In this document: piece after piece, positions 9,620 to 18,659 of the stretch
How the letters are laid out: every line of letters begins with the position of its first letter
Numbering within the stretch: the first letter of the stretch is position 1
NCBI RefSeq assembly: GCF_003719335.1
Contig: NZ_RIAS01000001.1
Span: 62,001 to 126,000 of the forward strand
Length of the DNA: 64,000 nucleotides
Source: Paenibacillus amylolyticus
GTDB lineage: Bacteria; Bacillota; Bacilli; Paenibacillales; Paenibacillaceae
Reading direction: 5' to 3'
Program-made: the position numbers and the translations under genes
Notes under the pieces: model-generated
What the model was told of the DNA's origin: nothing
The model's input: the letters and a program-made list of their open reading frames with translations, nothing else
The model's database searches: none

Positions 9620-9680
9620 TCCGGCTTTGCCGGAGCTCCTGCAACCATCCGCTAATAGGCGGGCTTATCCGATGCAGGAG
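9620..9680 (-). other. Structured leader upstream of asp23
   Basis: In the gap between accC and asp23 the minus-strand RNA can form CTCCTGCA/TGCAGGAG (9636-9643 with 9673-9680). That stem encloses CCGC/GCGG (9649-9652 with 9659-9662). TCCGGC-TTT-GCCGGA (9620-9634) follows it. No T-run follows, so a simple terminator is unlikely. It could be a cis-regulatory or processing element. Confidence 0.5.
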
Positions 9681-9749
9681 ACATGCGCTCTTATTATTAC
9701 ATACTATATCATTTGGGCTACATTATGACAAACAAGCCCAATATGACTG

Positions 9750-11093
9750 TTAAATCTCGTTTTCCTCGAGAAATTTAATATCGAAATCTCCGCGAATAAA
9801 CGTTGGATGCTCCAACAGTTTCTGATGGAAAGGAATCGTTGTTGAGATACCTTCAATCGCAAATTCTGCCAAAGCACGCTTCATTTTAGCGATCGCTTCA
9901 TCACGAGTTGCACCCCAAACGATCAATTTCGCAATCATGGAGTCATAGAACGGCGAGATGGTGTAACCAGGATATGCTGCGCTGTCCACTCGAACTCCAG
10001 GTCCACCCGGTGCAAGGTAAAAACCAATCTTGCCTGGTGCAGGCATAAAGTTACGGTCAGGATCTTCAGCGTTGATCCGGCATTCAATCGACCATCCGTT
10101 AATGACCACATCTTCCTGACGGAAAGAGAGCGGATTACCTTCGGCAACGGAGATCATTTCACGGATCAGATCTACACCTGTTACCATCTCAGTAACGGGA
10201 TGCTCCACCTGAATACGTGTATTCATCTCCATAAAGTAGAACTCACCATTTGGACTAAGCAGGAATTCCAGAGTACCGGCTCCCGAGTAATTTACCGCAA
10301 GTGCAGCACGCACAGCAGCTTCTCCCATGAGTGTACGAACTTCCTCGTTGATCACAGGACACGGTGCTTCCTCAACAAGCTTCTGACGTCGGCGCTGAAC
10401 CGAACAGTCACGCTCGCCAAGATGCACGGCATTGCCATGCTTGTCAGCCATGATCTGAATTTCAACGTGCTTCATGCCTGTAAGGAATTTCTCCAGATAG
10501 ACACCAGCGTTCCCGAATGCTTTCTGAGCTTCCTGTTGTGCAGCCGTGATCTGTTTCACCAGTTGCTCTTCGTCTTCAGCGATCCGAATTCCTTTACCCC
10601 CACCACCAGCGGTAGCTTTGATAATGACAGGATACCCGATATCACGTCCGATCATAATCGCTTCTTCGGTTGTTTCTACAAGGCCGTCTGATCCAGGAAT
10701 GACAGGCACGCCTGCATCCTTCATCGTCTGCTTCGCTACAGCCTTGTCACCCATCTTGGTGATGGCTTCCGGTGAAGGGCCAATGAATGTAATGTTGCAG
10801 GAATCACAGATTTCCGCAAAATCAGCATTCTCGGCTAAAAATCCGTATCCAGGGTGGATGGCGTCACATTCCGTCAAAGTAGCCACACTCATCAGGTTCG
10901 TAAAGTTAAGGTAACTGTCCTTAGACAGTGTTGGTCCGATACAGTAAGCCTCGTCTGCAAGACGGACATGCAAAGAATCCTTGTCCGCTTCCGAGTAAAC
11001 AGCCACTGTCGATATGCCAAGTTCACGGCAGGCGCGAATAATGCGCACAGCAATCTCACCACGATTGGCAATCAATATTTTATGAAATTTCAT
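9750..11093 (-). CDS. accC: Acetyl-CoA carboxylase, biotin carboxylase subunit
   Basis: This 447-residue ATP-grasp enzyme carboxylates the biotin carried by AccB, using bicarbonate and ATP, in the first step of fatty acid synthesis. The N-terminal [20 protein letters not shown], the Gly-rich ATP loop [10 protein letters not shown] and the catalytic [14 protein letters not shown] are all intact. The start has AAGGAGGA upstream. It follows accB by 53 bases and is almost certainly cotranscribed with it. Confidence 0.98.
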   Translation of the reverse strand: MKFHKILIANRGEIAVRIIRACRELGISTVAVYSEADKDSLHVRLADEAYCIGPTLSKDSYLNFTNLMSVATLTECDAIHPGYGFLAENADFAEICDSCNITFIGPSPEAITKMGDKAVAKQTMKDAGVPVIPGSDGLVETTEEAIMIGRDIGYPVIIKATAGGGGKGIRIAEDEEQLVKQITAAQQEAQKAFGNAGVYLEKFLTGMKHVEIQIMADKHGNAVHLGERDCSVQRRRQKLVEEAPCPVINEEVRTLMGEAAVRAALAVNYSGAGTLEFLLSPNGEFYFMEMNTRIQVEHPVTEMVTGVDLIREMISVAEGNPLSFRQEDVVINGWSIECRINAEDPDRNFMPAPGKIGFYLAPGGPGVRVDSAAYPGYTISPFYDSMIAKLIVWGATRDEAIAKMKRALAEFAIEGISTTIPFHQKLLEHPTFIRGDFDIKFLEENEI

Positions 11094-11146
11094 TTCGTCA
11101 TTGTCCTCCTTCGAAGCTCATGCGGCTGCTGTAGAACAGTTAACCT

Positions 11147-11617
11147 TTATTCCGGTTTTACCAAGAACAGAGGCTGTCCATATTCGACAAGCTGTCCATT
11201 TTCAACCAGCACTTCAACGATTTCTCCCTTGATGTCCGCATCAAGCTCGTTCATCAGTTTCATGGCTTCGATGATGCATACCGTTGTTTTCTCCACAACT
11301 TTATCACCCACGCTCACAAAAGGACCCGCTTCCGGTGAGGAAGCTCTGTAAAATGTACCTACCATCGGAGATACGATTTTATGTAAATGACTTGTTGTAT
11401 CGGCTTGCGGAGCAGCTTCACTCACTACTGCAGCAGGCTGTACCTGCGGAGCAGCAATCATCTGTGGTTGTACGGCAGCAGCCTGTACGAACTCCGTTTT
11501 ACCCGGTTTGCGAATCGACAAACGTGATCCTTCATTTTCAATTTCCAATTCCTGAACAGAACTTTCATCTACCAATTTGATCAGTTCTTTAATTTCGCTC
11601 AATTTAAACATTTCCAT
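11147..11617 (-). CDS. accB: Acetyl-CoA carboxylase, biotin carboxyl carrier protein
   Basis: This 156-residue carrier has an N-terminal helix-strand region (residues 1-40), an Ala/Pro/Gln-rich linker (about 44-75) and a C-terminal biotinyl domain. The domain contains EAMKLMNEL, whose Lys120 is the expected biotin site. It shuttles carboxybiotin between AccC and the carboxyltransferase. The ATG has AAGGAG upstream. A terminator separates it from spoIIIAH, so accBC should have its own promoter in the intervening bases. Confidence 0.97.
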   Translation of the reverse strand: MEMFKLSEIKELIKLVDESSVQELEIENEGSRLSIRKPGKTEFVQAAAVQPQMIAAPQVQPAAVVSEAAPQADTTSHLHKIVSPMVGTFYRASSPEAGPFVSVGDKVVEKTTVCIIEAMKLMNELDADIKGEIVEVLVENGQLVEYGQPLFLVKPE

Positions 11618-11689
11618 TATTCACTCCTTCGGCATCATGCCAGTCTCACGAGGACGGTCATATGGCTTTTAGTATTATATCATAATCAT

Positions 11690-11731
11690 TAAAAATGGAA
11701 AGAGCCCGAGAGTCGAACAAGCTCCCGGGGC
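11690..11731 (-). terminator. Terminator after spoIIIAH
   Basis: A GC-rich hairpin (CCCGGGAG / CTCTCGGG type stem with one mismatch, 11702-11731) is followed on the minus strand by CTTTCCATTTTTA. It ends the spoIIIA operon before accB. Confidence 0.75.
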
Positions 11732-11750
11732 TTCCTTATCACATTTCCGA

Positions 11751-12581
11751 TTACTGCTCTGTGACATATTGCACGCTGATTTTGTTTTGTGATACAGACA
11801 ATTCTTTCATAACCAGATCAACAATAGAAACCGCCTGTTTAACGTCAAGTTTGTCACTCAGAACCACCACTTTATACTTGTCAGCCTCTTCTTGAACGAC
11901 TGCATTTGCAAATTGTTGGGAAAGTGTCTCTTCAATGCCTGTAATTTTGGCTTCTTTATCTTCAAGTACTCGGAGTTGTTCTGTCGCTTTTGCATTTTCT
12001 TCCGGTGTTTTACTGAGATCTCCTGCAATGGTCATCAATTCCTCGTACTTACGGTTGTTACTCTCTTCACGCTGCCACTGGTAATTCTGGAACTGACTGC
12101 TTGCGGACACAGCAGTATTTTGCTGTTCCATCTCTTTCAGCACTTCTTCATCCGTTTTAGCAGCAGTCCCCTCTGTTTTCCCTTCAGTTTCCGGGGTAGT
12201 CGCCGCTCCTTTTTCCGCACTACTTTCTGACTTTTGATCCGTTTCTCCTTCTTTGCTGCCTGGTTCAGTGGCGGGTGTTTTTTCTGCACTTCCCGCTTCC
12301 TTACCTTCTGCGCCAGTTGTGTTTTCAGCCGGGTTCGCCGTACCGGAATCACCAGTAACCTCTCCGCTGTTCACAACCTCGTTGATGACCAGACCTTCTG
12401 TTGGATCAAGAATACCGGCGGTTTCCTTTGCCTCACCTTGTTTCATCGCATCCACCTGCTGACTGTCAGCTACAGGGGGATTTACTGGCCCAGAATCTTC
12501 AGTGAACAGATAATATGCGGACAAAATAACCATCAGACTCAGCATGGAAACGAGCCATATTGTTTGACGTTTGTTATTCAT
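11751..12581 (-). CDS. spoIIIAH: Stage III sporulation protein AH
   Basis: This 276-residue protein has one N-terminal membrane helix (about residues 8-26). A long low-complexity acidic linker (about 50-145, rich in E, T, A, G, K) follows. The last 130 residues form the periplasmic-side domain with the YscJ/FliF-like ring fold of the family (VVQEEADKYKVVVLSDKLDV). SpoIIIAH on the mother-cell side pairs with SpoIIQ of the forespore to form the feeding-tube channel. It is longer than I recall for B. subtilis (about 218) because of the linker. It is the last gene of the operon. Confidence 0.95.
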   Translation of the reverse strand: MNNKRQTIWLVSMLSLMVILSAYYLFTEDSGPVNPPVADSQQVDAMKQGEAKETAGILDPTEGLVINEVVNSGEVTGDSGTANPAENTTGAEGKEAGSAEKTPATEPGSKEGETDQKSESSAEKGAATTPETEGKTEGTAAKTDEEVLKEMEQQNTAVSASSQFQNYQWQREESNNRKYEELMTIAGDLSKTPEENAKATEQLRVLEDKEAKITGIEETLSQQFANAVVQEEADKYKVVVLSDKLDVKQAVSIVDLVMKELSVSQNKISVQYVTEQ

Positions 12582-12648
12582 TTAAAATATCCTCCTCAAA
12601 AATAGGGTTGATTCTGACAACACATCTCTTCTTATCATCATTCGAAGC

Positions 12649-13287
12649 TTAATCCTGCTTACGCGGAACAACCGAGATCCGGTAAGCCGCTACGTTCAAA
12701 CCTTTTTCAACAGCATCTGTAATCAGGTCTTTAACAACCTTGTTCTCTGCACCTTTTGCCACAACCAGCACTCCGCGGATTTGCGGTTTCAACTTTTTCG
12801 TGACGATGGGTGTCTGATCCCCTGATAATTCATACGTAATGATCTCACCGTCCCGGGTATATTGCGTCATATGCCGTTTGCCACCATTGGCATCCGTCTC
12901 CTCTGTAAGCTGCTGTGAATCTTTGACGTTCCGCTGCACCACCAGTTCTTCCGTAGAATCCACGGTAACCATCACATCCACAGTGCCTACACCAACGATA
13001 TTTTCCAGCACGCCTTTGATTTTGTCTTCAAATGCCATTTCTATCGCCTGAAAAGGATTTTCTTCCAACAGACCATTTTGCATCGCCGACATGGAAGTAG
13101 CTTGTTCTGGTGGTTCCCGACCGATGTTTTCGGAATCAATTTTTTTGACGTTGACAAAGGAATTAAACAGCATGATGCCCACACCGATCAGTCCCAGAAT
13201 GATCAGCCACCGTAAGGTTTGACTGCGCTTCGCACCACCTTCACCGCCACCCATCCAGCTTTCCAGCTTTTTGAACCAGTGTTTCAT
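12649..13287 (-). CDS. spoIIIAG: Stage III sporulation protein AG
   Basis: This 212-residue protein has a cytoplasmic basic N-terminus, one membrane helix (about residues 27-44, LRWLIILGLIGVGIMLFNSF) and an extracytoplasmic domain with ring-building motifs (VVGVGTVDVMVTVDSTEE, LKPQIRGVLVVAKGA). SpoIIIAG forms a large ring in the sporulation channel. The start is supported by AAGGAGGCG upstream. It lies 15 bases after spoIIIAF. Confidence 0.96.
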   Translation of the reverse strand: MKHWFKKLESWMGGGEGGAKRSQTLRWLIILGLIGVGIMLFNSFVNVKKIDSENIGREPPEQATSMSAMQNGLLEENPFQAIEMAFEDKIKGVLENIVGVGTVDVMVTVDSTEELVVQRNVKDSQQLTEETDANGGKRHMTQYTRDGEIITYELSGDQTPIVTKKLKPQIRGVLVVAKGAENKVVKDLITDAVEKGLNVAAYRISVVPRKQD

Positions 13288-13302
13288 CGGATCGCCTCCT
13301 TT

Positions 13303-14154
13303 TCAGAGCACTTCTGCATTTTTTGTCTCCGTCACTCGCACCTGGCTCGCATCAACTTCCCACTTCTCTTTGAGCAATGTGATAATTTGTACTGCGTGTT
13401 CAGACCGTGAACCACTTGTTTGCTGTACGTTGGAATCCTTACTATCGCTCCAGGTAACAGGAGTTTCGGTATTTTGATTAGAAGCGACTTGCTCTCTCTT
13501 TGATTGCTCGGATCGCTCGACACTTGACTCAATCTGTATATTTTTAATTTCAATTGGATCAATCTGAATAGATTGAGTACTTGGGTTATTTTCATCCTGT
13601 CCTACCGCATCTTTGGTTTCTGTCATCGGGCTGCTACTCACAGGTTCGGCCACATCCGCATCCGTTTTCGAATCAACTTTTCCAGTTGCAAGTTGCACCT
13701 CTACATGCTGAATGACAGGCAGTTCAACAGAAGTGGCTGCTTGGGTATCCGAATTTGTTTTCTTCATCGCCAGTTGCACCTCAACCGACTGAACCTTTGC
13801 GCCCGTTGTCTCCTCAATCTGACCTTTCATAACGTTAGCCAGTTCCTTCGCCGTCCACTTCAAAGTTTGCAGTTGTTCGCTCGCCTGCATTCGTTTCCCT
13901 TGAGCCAGAATATGCTCCAGTGTGGCTTGCCCATCTGCGGGAGCATCCATTGCAGTCATGGCTCGTTTCAGTTCGCCTACGGGATCACTTTTCAATAACT
14001 TGGTGATGGGTGATAACAGGGTCAGCAGGATGAGAAGGCTCAGCACAAGCTTGACGTAACGCTCCATGGAACGATTCGGAAGCAGCATATCTACAAACGT
14101 TGCGAGTAAAACGATCATGATCAGATCCTGCAGCCAGTTGCTCAGCCACCCCAT
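13303..14154 (-). CDS. spoIIIAF: Stage III sporulation protein AF
   Basis: This 283-residue protein has two N-terminal membrane helices (about residues 8-25 and 33-50, the second LVLSLLILLTLLSPITKLL) and a C-terminal ring-like domain (TLLKEKWEVDASQVRVTETK). The middle (about 125-245) is Ser/Gln/Asp-rich and poorly ordered. That makes the protein longer than I recall for B. subtilis (about 206). It is a component of the SpoIIIA-SpoIIQ channel. Confidence 0.93.
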   Translation of the reverse strand: MGWLSNWLQDLIMIVLLATFVDMLLPNRSMERYVKLVLSLLILLTLLSPITKLLKSDPVGELKRAMTAMDAPADGQATLEHILAQGKRMQASEQLQTLKWTAKELANVMKGQIEETTGAKVQSVEVQLAMKKTNSDTQAATSVELPVIQHVEVQLATGKVDSKTDADVAEPVSSSPMTETKDAVGQDENNPSTQSIQIDPIEIKNIQIESSVERSEQSKREQVASNQNTETPVTWSDSKDSNVQQTSGSRSEHAVQIITLLKEKWEVDASQVRVTETKNAEVL

Positions 14155-14186
14155 CCTCTCCAGCCCCTTTCCCTGCAGACAGGTAT

Positions 14187-15377
14187 TTAACGCATCATGA
14201 CCGTAAGATTGCCTGCGGTCAGCAGAATCGTAATCGCCAGAAAAAACATGAGTCCAACCGCGGCCAGTGCTGCGAATACATAAATCATGCTTTTACCGAT
14301 CGCTTGCAGGCAGTCTACGATCGGTGTCTCTCCCAGCGGCTGCATTATCGCTCCGGTCACGTTGTAGATCAAGGCCAGCGCCAGAATCTTAATAGCCGGA
14401 AACGCACACAGGAACAAGATAATAATGACTCCTGTCAGTCCGATCGCATTTTTGACTAGCAGTGATGCCGTGATCACCGTATCTGTTGCATCTGCAAATG
14501 TCCTCCCTACAACGGGTACAAAGTTTCCTGCAATGTATTTGGCTGCCTTTAAGCTGACGCCATCCGCAACCGATCCCGAAGCTCCCTGTACCGAAATAAC
14601 CCCTAGAAACATCGTGAGCAGAATTCCCAGCAAGGCTACACTGATGTTTCGCAACAGATCAGCCATTTGTGTCAATTTGTATTTATCCGAAAGCGAGCTC
14701 ACCAGATGCAACACCGCCGAGAAGAAGAGAAGAGGGAATACCAGCAGATGAATTAGCGTACTTACGAGATGAATCATAAAAATAATTAGCGGGTGCGTCA
14801 CCGAAACTGTAACGACATTGCCCATTGAAGCGAGCAGTGTGAACAAAAGTGGAACCATCGCCATCATAAAGTTGATCATGCTGGATATGGCCTCTTTTGC
14901 GTAACCAATCGCCACGCTAAAGCTGTTGATCGCGATGATAATGATGACCAGATAACAGATCGAATACGCAATTTTGCTAATATTGTTTTTCTCGAATGCG
15001 GTCTGAAGTGTCTCCAGAATCATGCTCAGCACCGTTAACATTACGATCGTGACTAAAAGTTTGCCGTTATATAAAATTTCATGGAGCATAAACGTGCCAA
15101 TGGCAGAAAATACCGATTTCAGACTAAATCCTTCATTTCCGGGAATTAACATATCCATGAAAGATGGTGTTTTGCCTTCTGGAAAAAAACCACCGTATTG
15201 TTTCATTAGCTGATTCCAATATTTCTCCACCTGATCCTTCGGAAGCTGATCGGCCTGCTGCTCTATCCACTCGTTTGAAGGTGTAGTAGCCACAACCTGT
15301 CCAATTACACCGAACATGAAACATATCATCAGCACAATGATGAGGCGCCAGCGCGGCTTGTTATGCATCAATTTCAT
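14187..15377 (-). CDS. spoIIIAE: Stage III sporulation protein AE
   Basis: This 396-residue polytopic membrane protein has a cleavable-looking N-terminal segment (about residues 10-30) and roughly eight transmembrane helices, such as LLVTIVMLTVLSMIL and VFAALAAVGLMFFLAITILL. It is the largest membrane component of the SpoIIIA secretion-like complex. An alternative ATG lies three codons downstream of the called start. It is spaced 20 bases from spoIIIAD. Confidence 0.96.
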   Translation of the reverse strand: MKLMHNKPRWRLIIVLMICFMFGVIGQVVATTPSNEWIEQQADQLPKDQVEKYWNQLMKQYGGFFPEGKTPSFMDMLIPGNEGFSLKSVFSAIGTFMLHEILYNGKLLVTIVMLTVLSMILETLQTAFEKNNISKIAYSICYLVIIIIAINSFSVAIGYAKEAISSMINFMMAMVPLLFTLLASMGNVVTVSVTHPLIIFMIHLVSTLIHLLVFPLLFFSAVLHLVSSLSDKYKLTQMADLLRNISVALLGILLTMFLGVISVQGASGSVADGVSLKAAKYIAGNFVPVVGRTFADATDTVITASLLVKNAIGLTGVIIILFLCAFPAIKILALALIYNVTGAIMQPLGETPIVDCLQAIGKSMIYVFAALAAVGLMFFLAITILLTAGNLTVMMR

Positions 15378-15397
15378 TAATTATCCGCACGCCCTTT

Positions 15398-15787
15398 CTA
15401 CACCGGCATCAGTTTCATCACGGTCTCGATAATGATGCTAATGATCGGAATTGCGAGTACAAGAATCAGCACTTTGCCAGCCAGTTCAATCTTGGATGCG
15501 ATGCTCTCTTGCCCGGCATCTCTGACAATCTGTGCACCGAATTCGGCAATGTAAGCAATGCCGATAATCTTCAATACTGTTTTCAGATAGATGCTCTCCA
15601 TACCGGAATTTTCAGCAAGTCGCTTCAGCACTTCGATCACTGCGCCAATTTTGCCAATCAACAGCATAAAGATCACTACACCAGTGGCTGCCGCAATCAG
15701 AAAGGCAAACATTGGCTTTTGTTCCTTAATGACTAAAATCAGTACGGTTGCAATGAGTGCCAAACCAACAACTTGAATAATCTCCAC
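15398..15787 (-). CDS. spoIIIAD: Stage III sporulation protein AD
   Basis: This 129-residue protein has four hydrophobic helices and the family segment KTVLKIIGIAYIAEFGAQIV. It starts at GTG (MEIIQVVGLALIATVL) with GGTGGTGA upstream. SpoIIIAC and SpoIIIAD resemble small export-apparatus membrane proteins and sit at the base of the channel. Gene order AA-AB-AC-AD-AE is intact here. Confidence 0.96.
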   Translation of the reverse strand: MEIIQVVGLALIATVLILVIKEQKPMFAFLIAAATGVVIFMLLIGKIGAVIEVLKRLAENSGMESIYLKTVLKIIGIAYIAEFGAQIVRDAGQESIASKIELAGKVLILVLAIPIISIIIETVMKLMPV

Positions 15788-15818
15788 GGGTCACCACCAT
15801 CCGGCTTCATGACCGTTT

Positions 15819-16022
15819 TCATTGAAAAAGAAATATGGATTTAATCTCTTGCAGCAGGCTGTCCAGCATTCGAACAACCATGAACAGTACAACGACAAAT
15901 CCGATTACGGTCACCCAGTGAGCCATATCTTCCTTTCCCATTTGTTTCAGCACGGTATGAATCATTGCTATAATGATTCCAATGCCCGCAATTTGAAAGA
16001 TTGCGTTCACTTCTAAATTCAT
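15819..16022 (-). CDS. spoIIIAC: Stage III sporulation protein AC
   Basis: This 67-residue membrane protein has two helices (about residues 7-25 and 37-55) and the conserved loop LKQMGKEDMAHWVTVIGFVV. Its length is typical. It starts at an ATG with AGGTG upstream and lies 29 bases after spoIIIAB. Confidence 0.96.
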   Translation of the reverse strand: MNLEVNAIFQIAGIGIIIAMIHTVLKQMGKEDMAHWVTVIGFVVVLFMVVRMLDSLLQEIKSIFLFQ

Positions 16023-16051
16023 GACCTTGGCACCTCGCTATCCCGGCTATT

Positions 16052-16570
16052 TCAGAAGATCAGTATGACGATTAACGCTCCGACAAGCATCCCCAGGCTG
16101 CGGCTCATTCGTTCGTACTTCACTTGATCGGCCTGTGCGCGGGATTCCTCATGCATAAGTTGCTGAATGGCTAACGAAATATGTTTGGTCTGATCTTGAC
16201 GATCACTGGTGCCAAGGCTGAAACTCAACTGGAGCATGACTTCCCGTTCGTCTGACTTCATCGCTGATTTCCCCCATGCCTCCTCGACACCGGCTTGCAG
16301 ACTCTCCCTGGCTGTAAGGCCATGTGGGGGTTCCATCCGTGTGGATGCGTGTAAAAAAAGAGTTTTCACCGGCTCTTTGGTCTGAGCCCCCATCTTGCTC
16401 ATCGCATCAGGCAGCGGCGTTAAGCCGTAATTAATCTCTGTCAACAGCCGTTGTAGCGCTGCAATCAACTCACGCAGCTGCCTTGGCCGCAATGCATATT
16501 GCCTCGCCTTGTAAAATCCGGCGAGAGTACTTGCTAGCAGAATCAGCACCGCGCCAAGCATATTAAGCAA
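16052..16570 (-). CDS. spoIIIAB: Stage III sporulation protein AB
   Basis: This protein of about 172 residues has one N-terminal and one C-terminal membrane helix around a helical cytoplasmic domain (RPRQLRELIAALQRLLTEI). The TTG at 16570 is chosen: AGGAGG lies 8 bases upstream and the product MLNMLGAVLILLASTLAG then aligns with B. subtilis SpoIIIAB as I remember it. The in-frame GTG at 16579 lies within or next to the ribosome binding site. It overlaps spoIIIAA by 8 bases. The family resembles type II secretion GspF proteins. Confidence 0.93.
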   Translation of the reverse strand: MLNMLGAVLILLASTLAGFYKARQYALRPRQLRELIAALQRLLTEINYGLTPLPDAMSKMGAQTKEPVKTLFLHASTRMEPPHGLTARESLQAGVEEAWGKSAMKSDEREVMLQLSFSLGTSDRQDQTKHISLAIQQLMHEESRAQADQVKYERMSRSLGMLVGALIVILIF

Positions 16571-17567
16571 AGGCTTCACCTCCTGCCCCGGTCTGTTGCA
16601 ACCCTCTCATCTTGCCATCGGACAGTCGAAAGCTCATGCCTCTGCTCGTTCGCTGTAGCTGTACATACCGCTGAAACATCTGCTCGGCAATCAGTGTTTT
16701 CAAGGCGGGTCTTGCAGATAGTTCAGACAGATCCCGTGCGTGGGCTGTGGCAATGACAGAAACTCCTGCATGCAGAGCCTCCATAACTGCCTCCGCATCC
16801 TCTGGCCGCCCAATCTCGTCCACAATTAGAACATCCGGTGACATGGAACGAAGCATCATCATCATGCCTTCAGCCTTAGGGCATCCATCCATAACGTCTG
16901 TGCGCGGCCCTACATCGAAGCTAGGCACACCTTTGTAACTTCCCGCTATTTCAGAACGTTCATCTACAATGCCCACTTTTAGTCTTGGGCGTATCCCCTG
17001 CCTCAGTTCATCACCATTTGTCAGTTTCGAGCCGTTGCTGATCTGCCTTGCCAAATCTCGCAGTAACGTTGTTTTGCCTTGCTGAGGTGGAGATAGAATC
17101 AGGGTATGCATCACCTGCCCGTTCCTCATATCTAGCAAGTATGGAAGAACCGAGTCAGCCACGCCTTGTACTTCCCGGGCAACACGGACGTTAAATCCGT
17201 TGATATCCCGTAAATATTCTACACGCCCTCCACTGAGCACCGTCCGGCCAGCTAGTCCGATTCGATGCCCTCCCGGGATGGTGATGAATCCTTTTCGCAA
17301 TTCTTCTTCCAAGGTATAGAGCGAATGATTGCTTATGAGATCAAGCAGTCTGTGCGTTACTTCTTTCAGAGGAACATATGCTTCCTCTGGTTTTCCCGTT
17401 GGTATACCTTCTGGGGTGAGAAAGTGATAATTGCTGCCTGCATTAATCTCCAGTGGCCTGCCTTCTCGAATACGGATTTCCTCTACTTGTTCCAATAAGG
17501 CGGGCGGCATTCTGCCCAGAATGGTTCGGATGGGTTCCGGAAAAAGATCCCTCCATTTCACTTTCAT
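16563..17567 (-). CDS. spoIIIAA: Stage III sporulation protein AA, secretion-type ATPase
   Basis: This 334-residue ATPase has an N-terminal domain with VEEIRIREGRPLEI and GGHRIGLAGR. A RecA-like domain follows with the P-loop SPPQQGKTTLLRDLA (residues 159-173) and Walker B VLIVDEIGRPEDAEA near 250. It powers the SpoIIIA channel that keeps the forespore active after engulfment. The first P-loop Gly is Ser here, while GKT is intact. A GGAGGAG ribosome binding site precedes the ATG. It is the first gene of the operon. Confidence 0.96.
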   Translation of the reverse strand: MKVKWRDLFPEPIRTILGRMPPALLEQVEEIRIREGRPLEINAGSNYHFLTPEGIPTGKPEEAYVPLKEVTHRLLDLISNHSLYTLEEELRKGFITIPGGHRIGLAGRTVLSGGRVEYLRDINGFNVRVAREVQGVADSVLPYLLDMRNGQVMHTLILSPPQQGKTTLLRDLARQISNGSKLTNGDELRQGIRPRLKVGIVDERSEIAGSYKGVPSFDVGPRTDVMDGCPKAEGMMMMLRSMSPDVLIVDEIGRPEDAEAVMEALHAGVSVIATAHARDLSELSARPALKTLIAEQMFQRYVQLQRTSRGMSFRLSDGKMRGLQQTGAGGEAFA

Positions 17568-17621
17568 GAGTAGGCTCCTCCAACTTGATTAATTTCATCT
17601 CTGATGCTTGTTCATATCTCA

Positions 17622-17649
17622 AGTTTATGCCTGTACATTCATTTTATGA
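17622..17649 (-). promoter_or_regulatory. Candidate sigma-E promoter of spoIIIA
   Basis: On the minus strand TCATAAA (17649-17643) and CATAAACT (17629-17622) are separated by 13 bases. This fits the mother-cell sigma-E pattern (TCATATT, 13-14 bases, CATACACT). It lies 55 bases upstream of the spoIIIAA ATG. spoIIIA is sigma-E dependent in B. subtilis. Confidence 0.65.
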
Positions 17650-17820
17650 CGCTGAAATCTATCAATTCTTTAAGGATGATGAATGAGAGCCAAAACTCAT
17701 AGACATCTCTTGTTCTAGGCACCTGTCTAGACATTCATGCATATAGTGCTTGCAGACAGATGGACTGTTCCACTGAGAAACCAATGCTCGATCCCGAGGA
17801 ACAAAAAGGAGTTGTGGGGT

Positions 17821-18570
17821 GTGCGTGTCGACGTTGTAGGTAATGTAAATGAAGTGCGAACGATAGATATTGAAGGGCGAAGTGTCGTTGTCATTGATGT
17901 TTTGCGAACAACAAGCACAATTGTGACCGCGCTTGCCCATCATGCTGCGGGGGTTATTGCTACGGAGACTGTTCCGCAAGCCAAACAGATGTGGGTTGGA
18001 AACAGTATTCGGGGTGGAGAACGTTTTGACAAAAAAATAACCGGATTCGATGCGGGTAATTCTCCCTATGAATATATGAGTGGTGACATCGCGGAAAAAG
18101 TCATTATCCTTACCACAACAGATGGTACGAGAGCTCTGATCAAGGCATCCAGAGCCAGACATATACTTGCGGGAGCATTGTTAAACGTTAGAGCGGTTGC
18201 TTCCGCTCTACTGGAATTACAACGGGATATTTTGTTGTTATGTGCTGGAGAGCAGGATGAGTTTGCTTTGGAAGACGGCCTATGTGCCGGATGTATTATT
18301 GAAGAGTTGTATCGTCAGACCCGTTCTCCATTGCAACTAAACGATCTTGGAATCATTTTGCATCAGGCTGTGTCTCAATCTCATGATCGCATCATGGACC
18401 TGATTCGCACATCATCCAGTGCACGCAGACTGGATAAACTGGGAATGACGCATGATGTCACCTACTGTTCACAATTGAATCTACTGGATTGTGTACCCGA
18501 GATGAGGGAGGGCAATGAGTTAAAACCTTACCGTAAATTACGAGGTGGGAACATGTGCAAACGGCTGTAG
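17821..18570 (+). CDS. comB: 2-phosphosulfolactate phosphatase, ComB family
   Basis: This protein of about 249 residues has the ComB landmarks VVVIDVLRTTSTIVTAL near the N-terminus, GFDAGNSPYEY, TTTDGTRALIKA and LLCAGEQDEFALEDGLCAG. The family removes phosphate from 2-phosphosulfolactate to give sulfolactate. The GTG at 17821 is chosen because AAAGGAG lies 9 bases upstream and the product then begins VRVDVVGNVNEVRTID like relatives. The open frame extends 28 codons further without conservation. It stands alone, divergent from spoIIIA. A spore sulfolactate role is possible, as for B. subtilis yitC. Confidence 0.88.
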   Translation: MRVDVVGNVNEVRTIDIEGRSVVVIDVLRTTSTIVTALAHHAAGVIATETVPQAKQMWVGNSIRGGERFDKKITGFDAGNSPYEYMSGDIAEKVIILTTTDGTRALIKASRARHILAGALLNVRAVASALLELQRDILLLCAGEQDEFALEDGLCAGCIIEELYRQTRSPLQLNDLGIILHQAVSQSHDRIMDLIRTSSSARRLDKLGMTHDVTYCSQLNLLDCVPEMREGNELKPYRKLRGGNMCKRL

Positions 18571-18575
18571 TTATA

Positions 18576-18625
18576 GATAAAAAAAGGTGTAACGGCTGCC
18601 CATGGGCAGCCGTTACACCTTTTTG
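18576..18625. terminator. Bidirectional terminator between comB and lysC
   Basis: A perfect 34-base palindrome (18586-18619, arms GGTGTAACGGCTGCCCA and complement) is flanked by A-run and T-run. It serves both convergent genes. Confidence 0.95.
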
Positions 18626-18659
18626 TTTATCCGTTTATTTGTAGAATCATTTACTTGAT

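Noticed and set aside
17662..18162. Minus-strand open frame of 166 codons opposite comB
   Set aside because: It overlaps the comB coding region in antisense with no conserved sequence.
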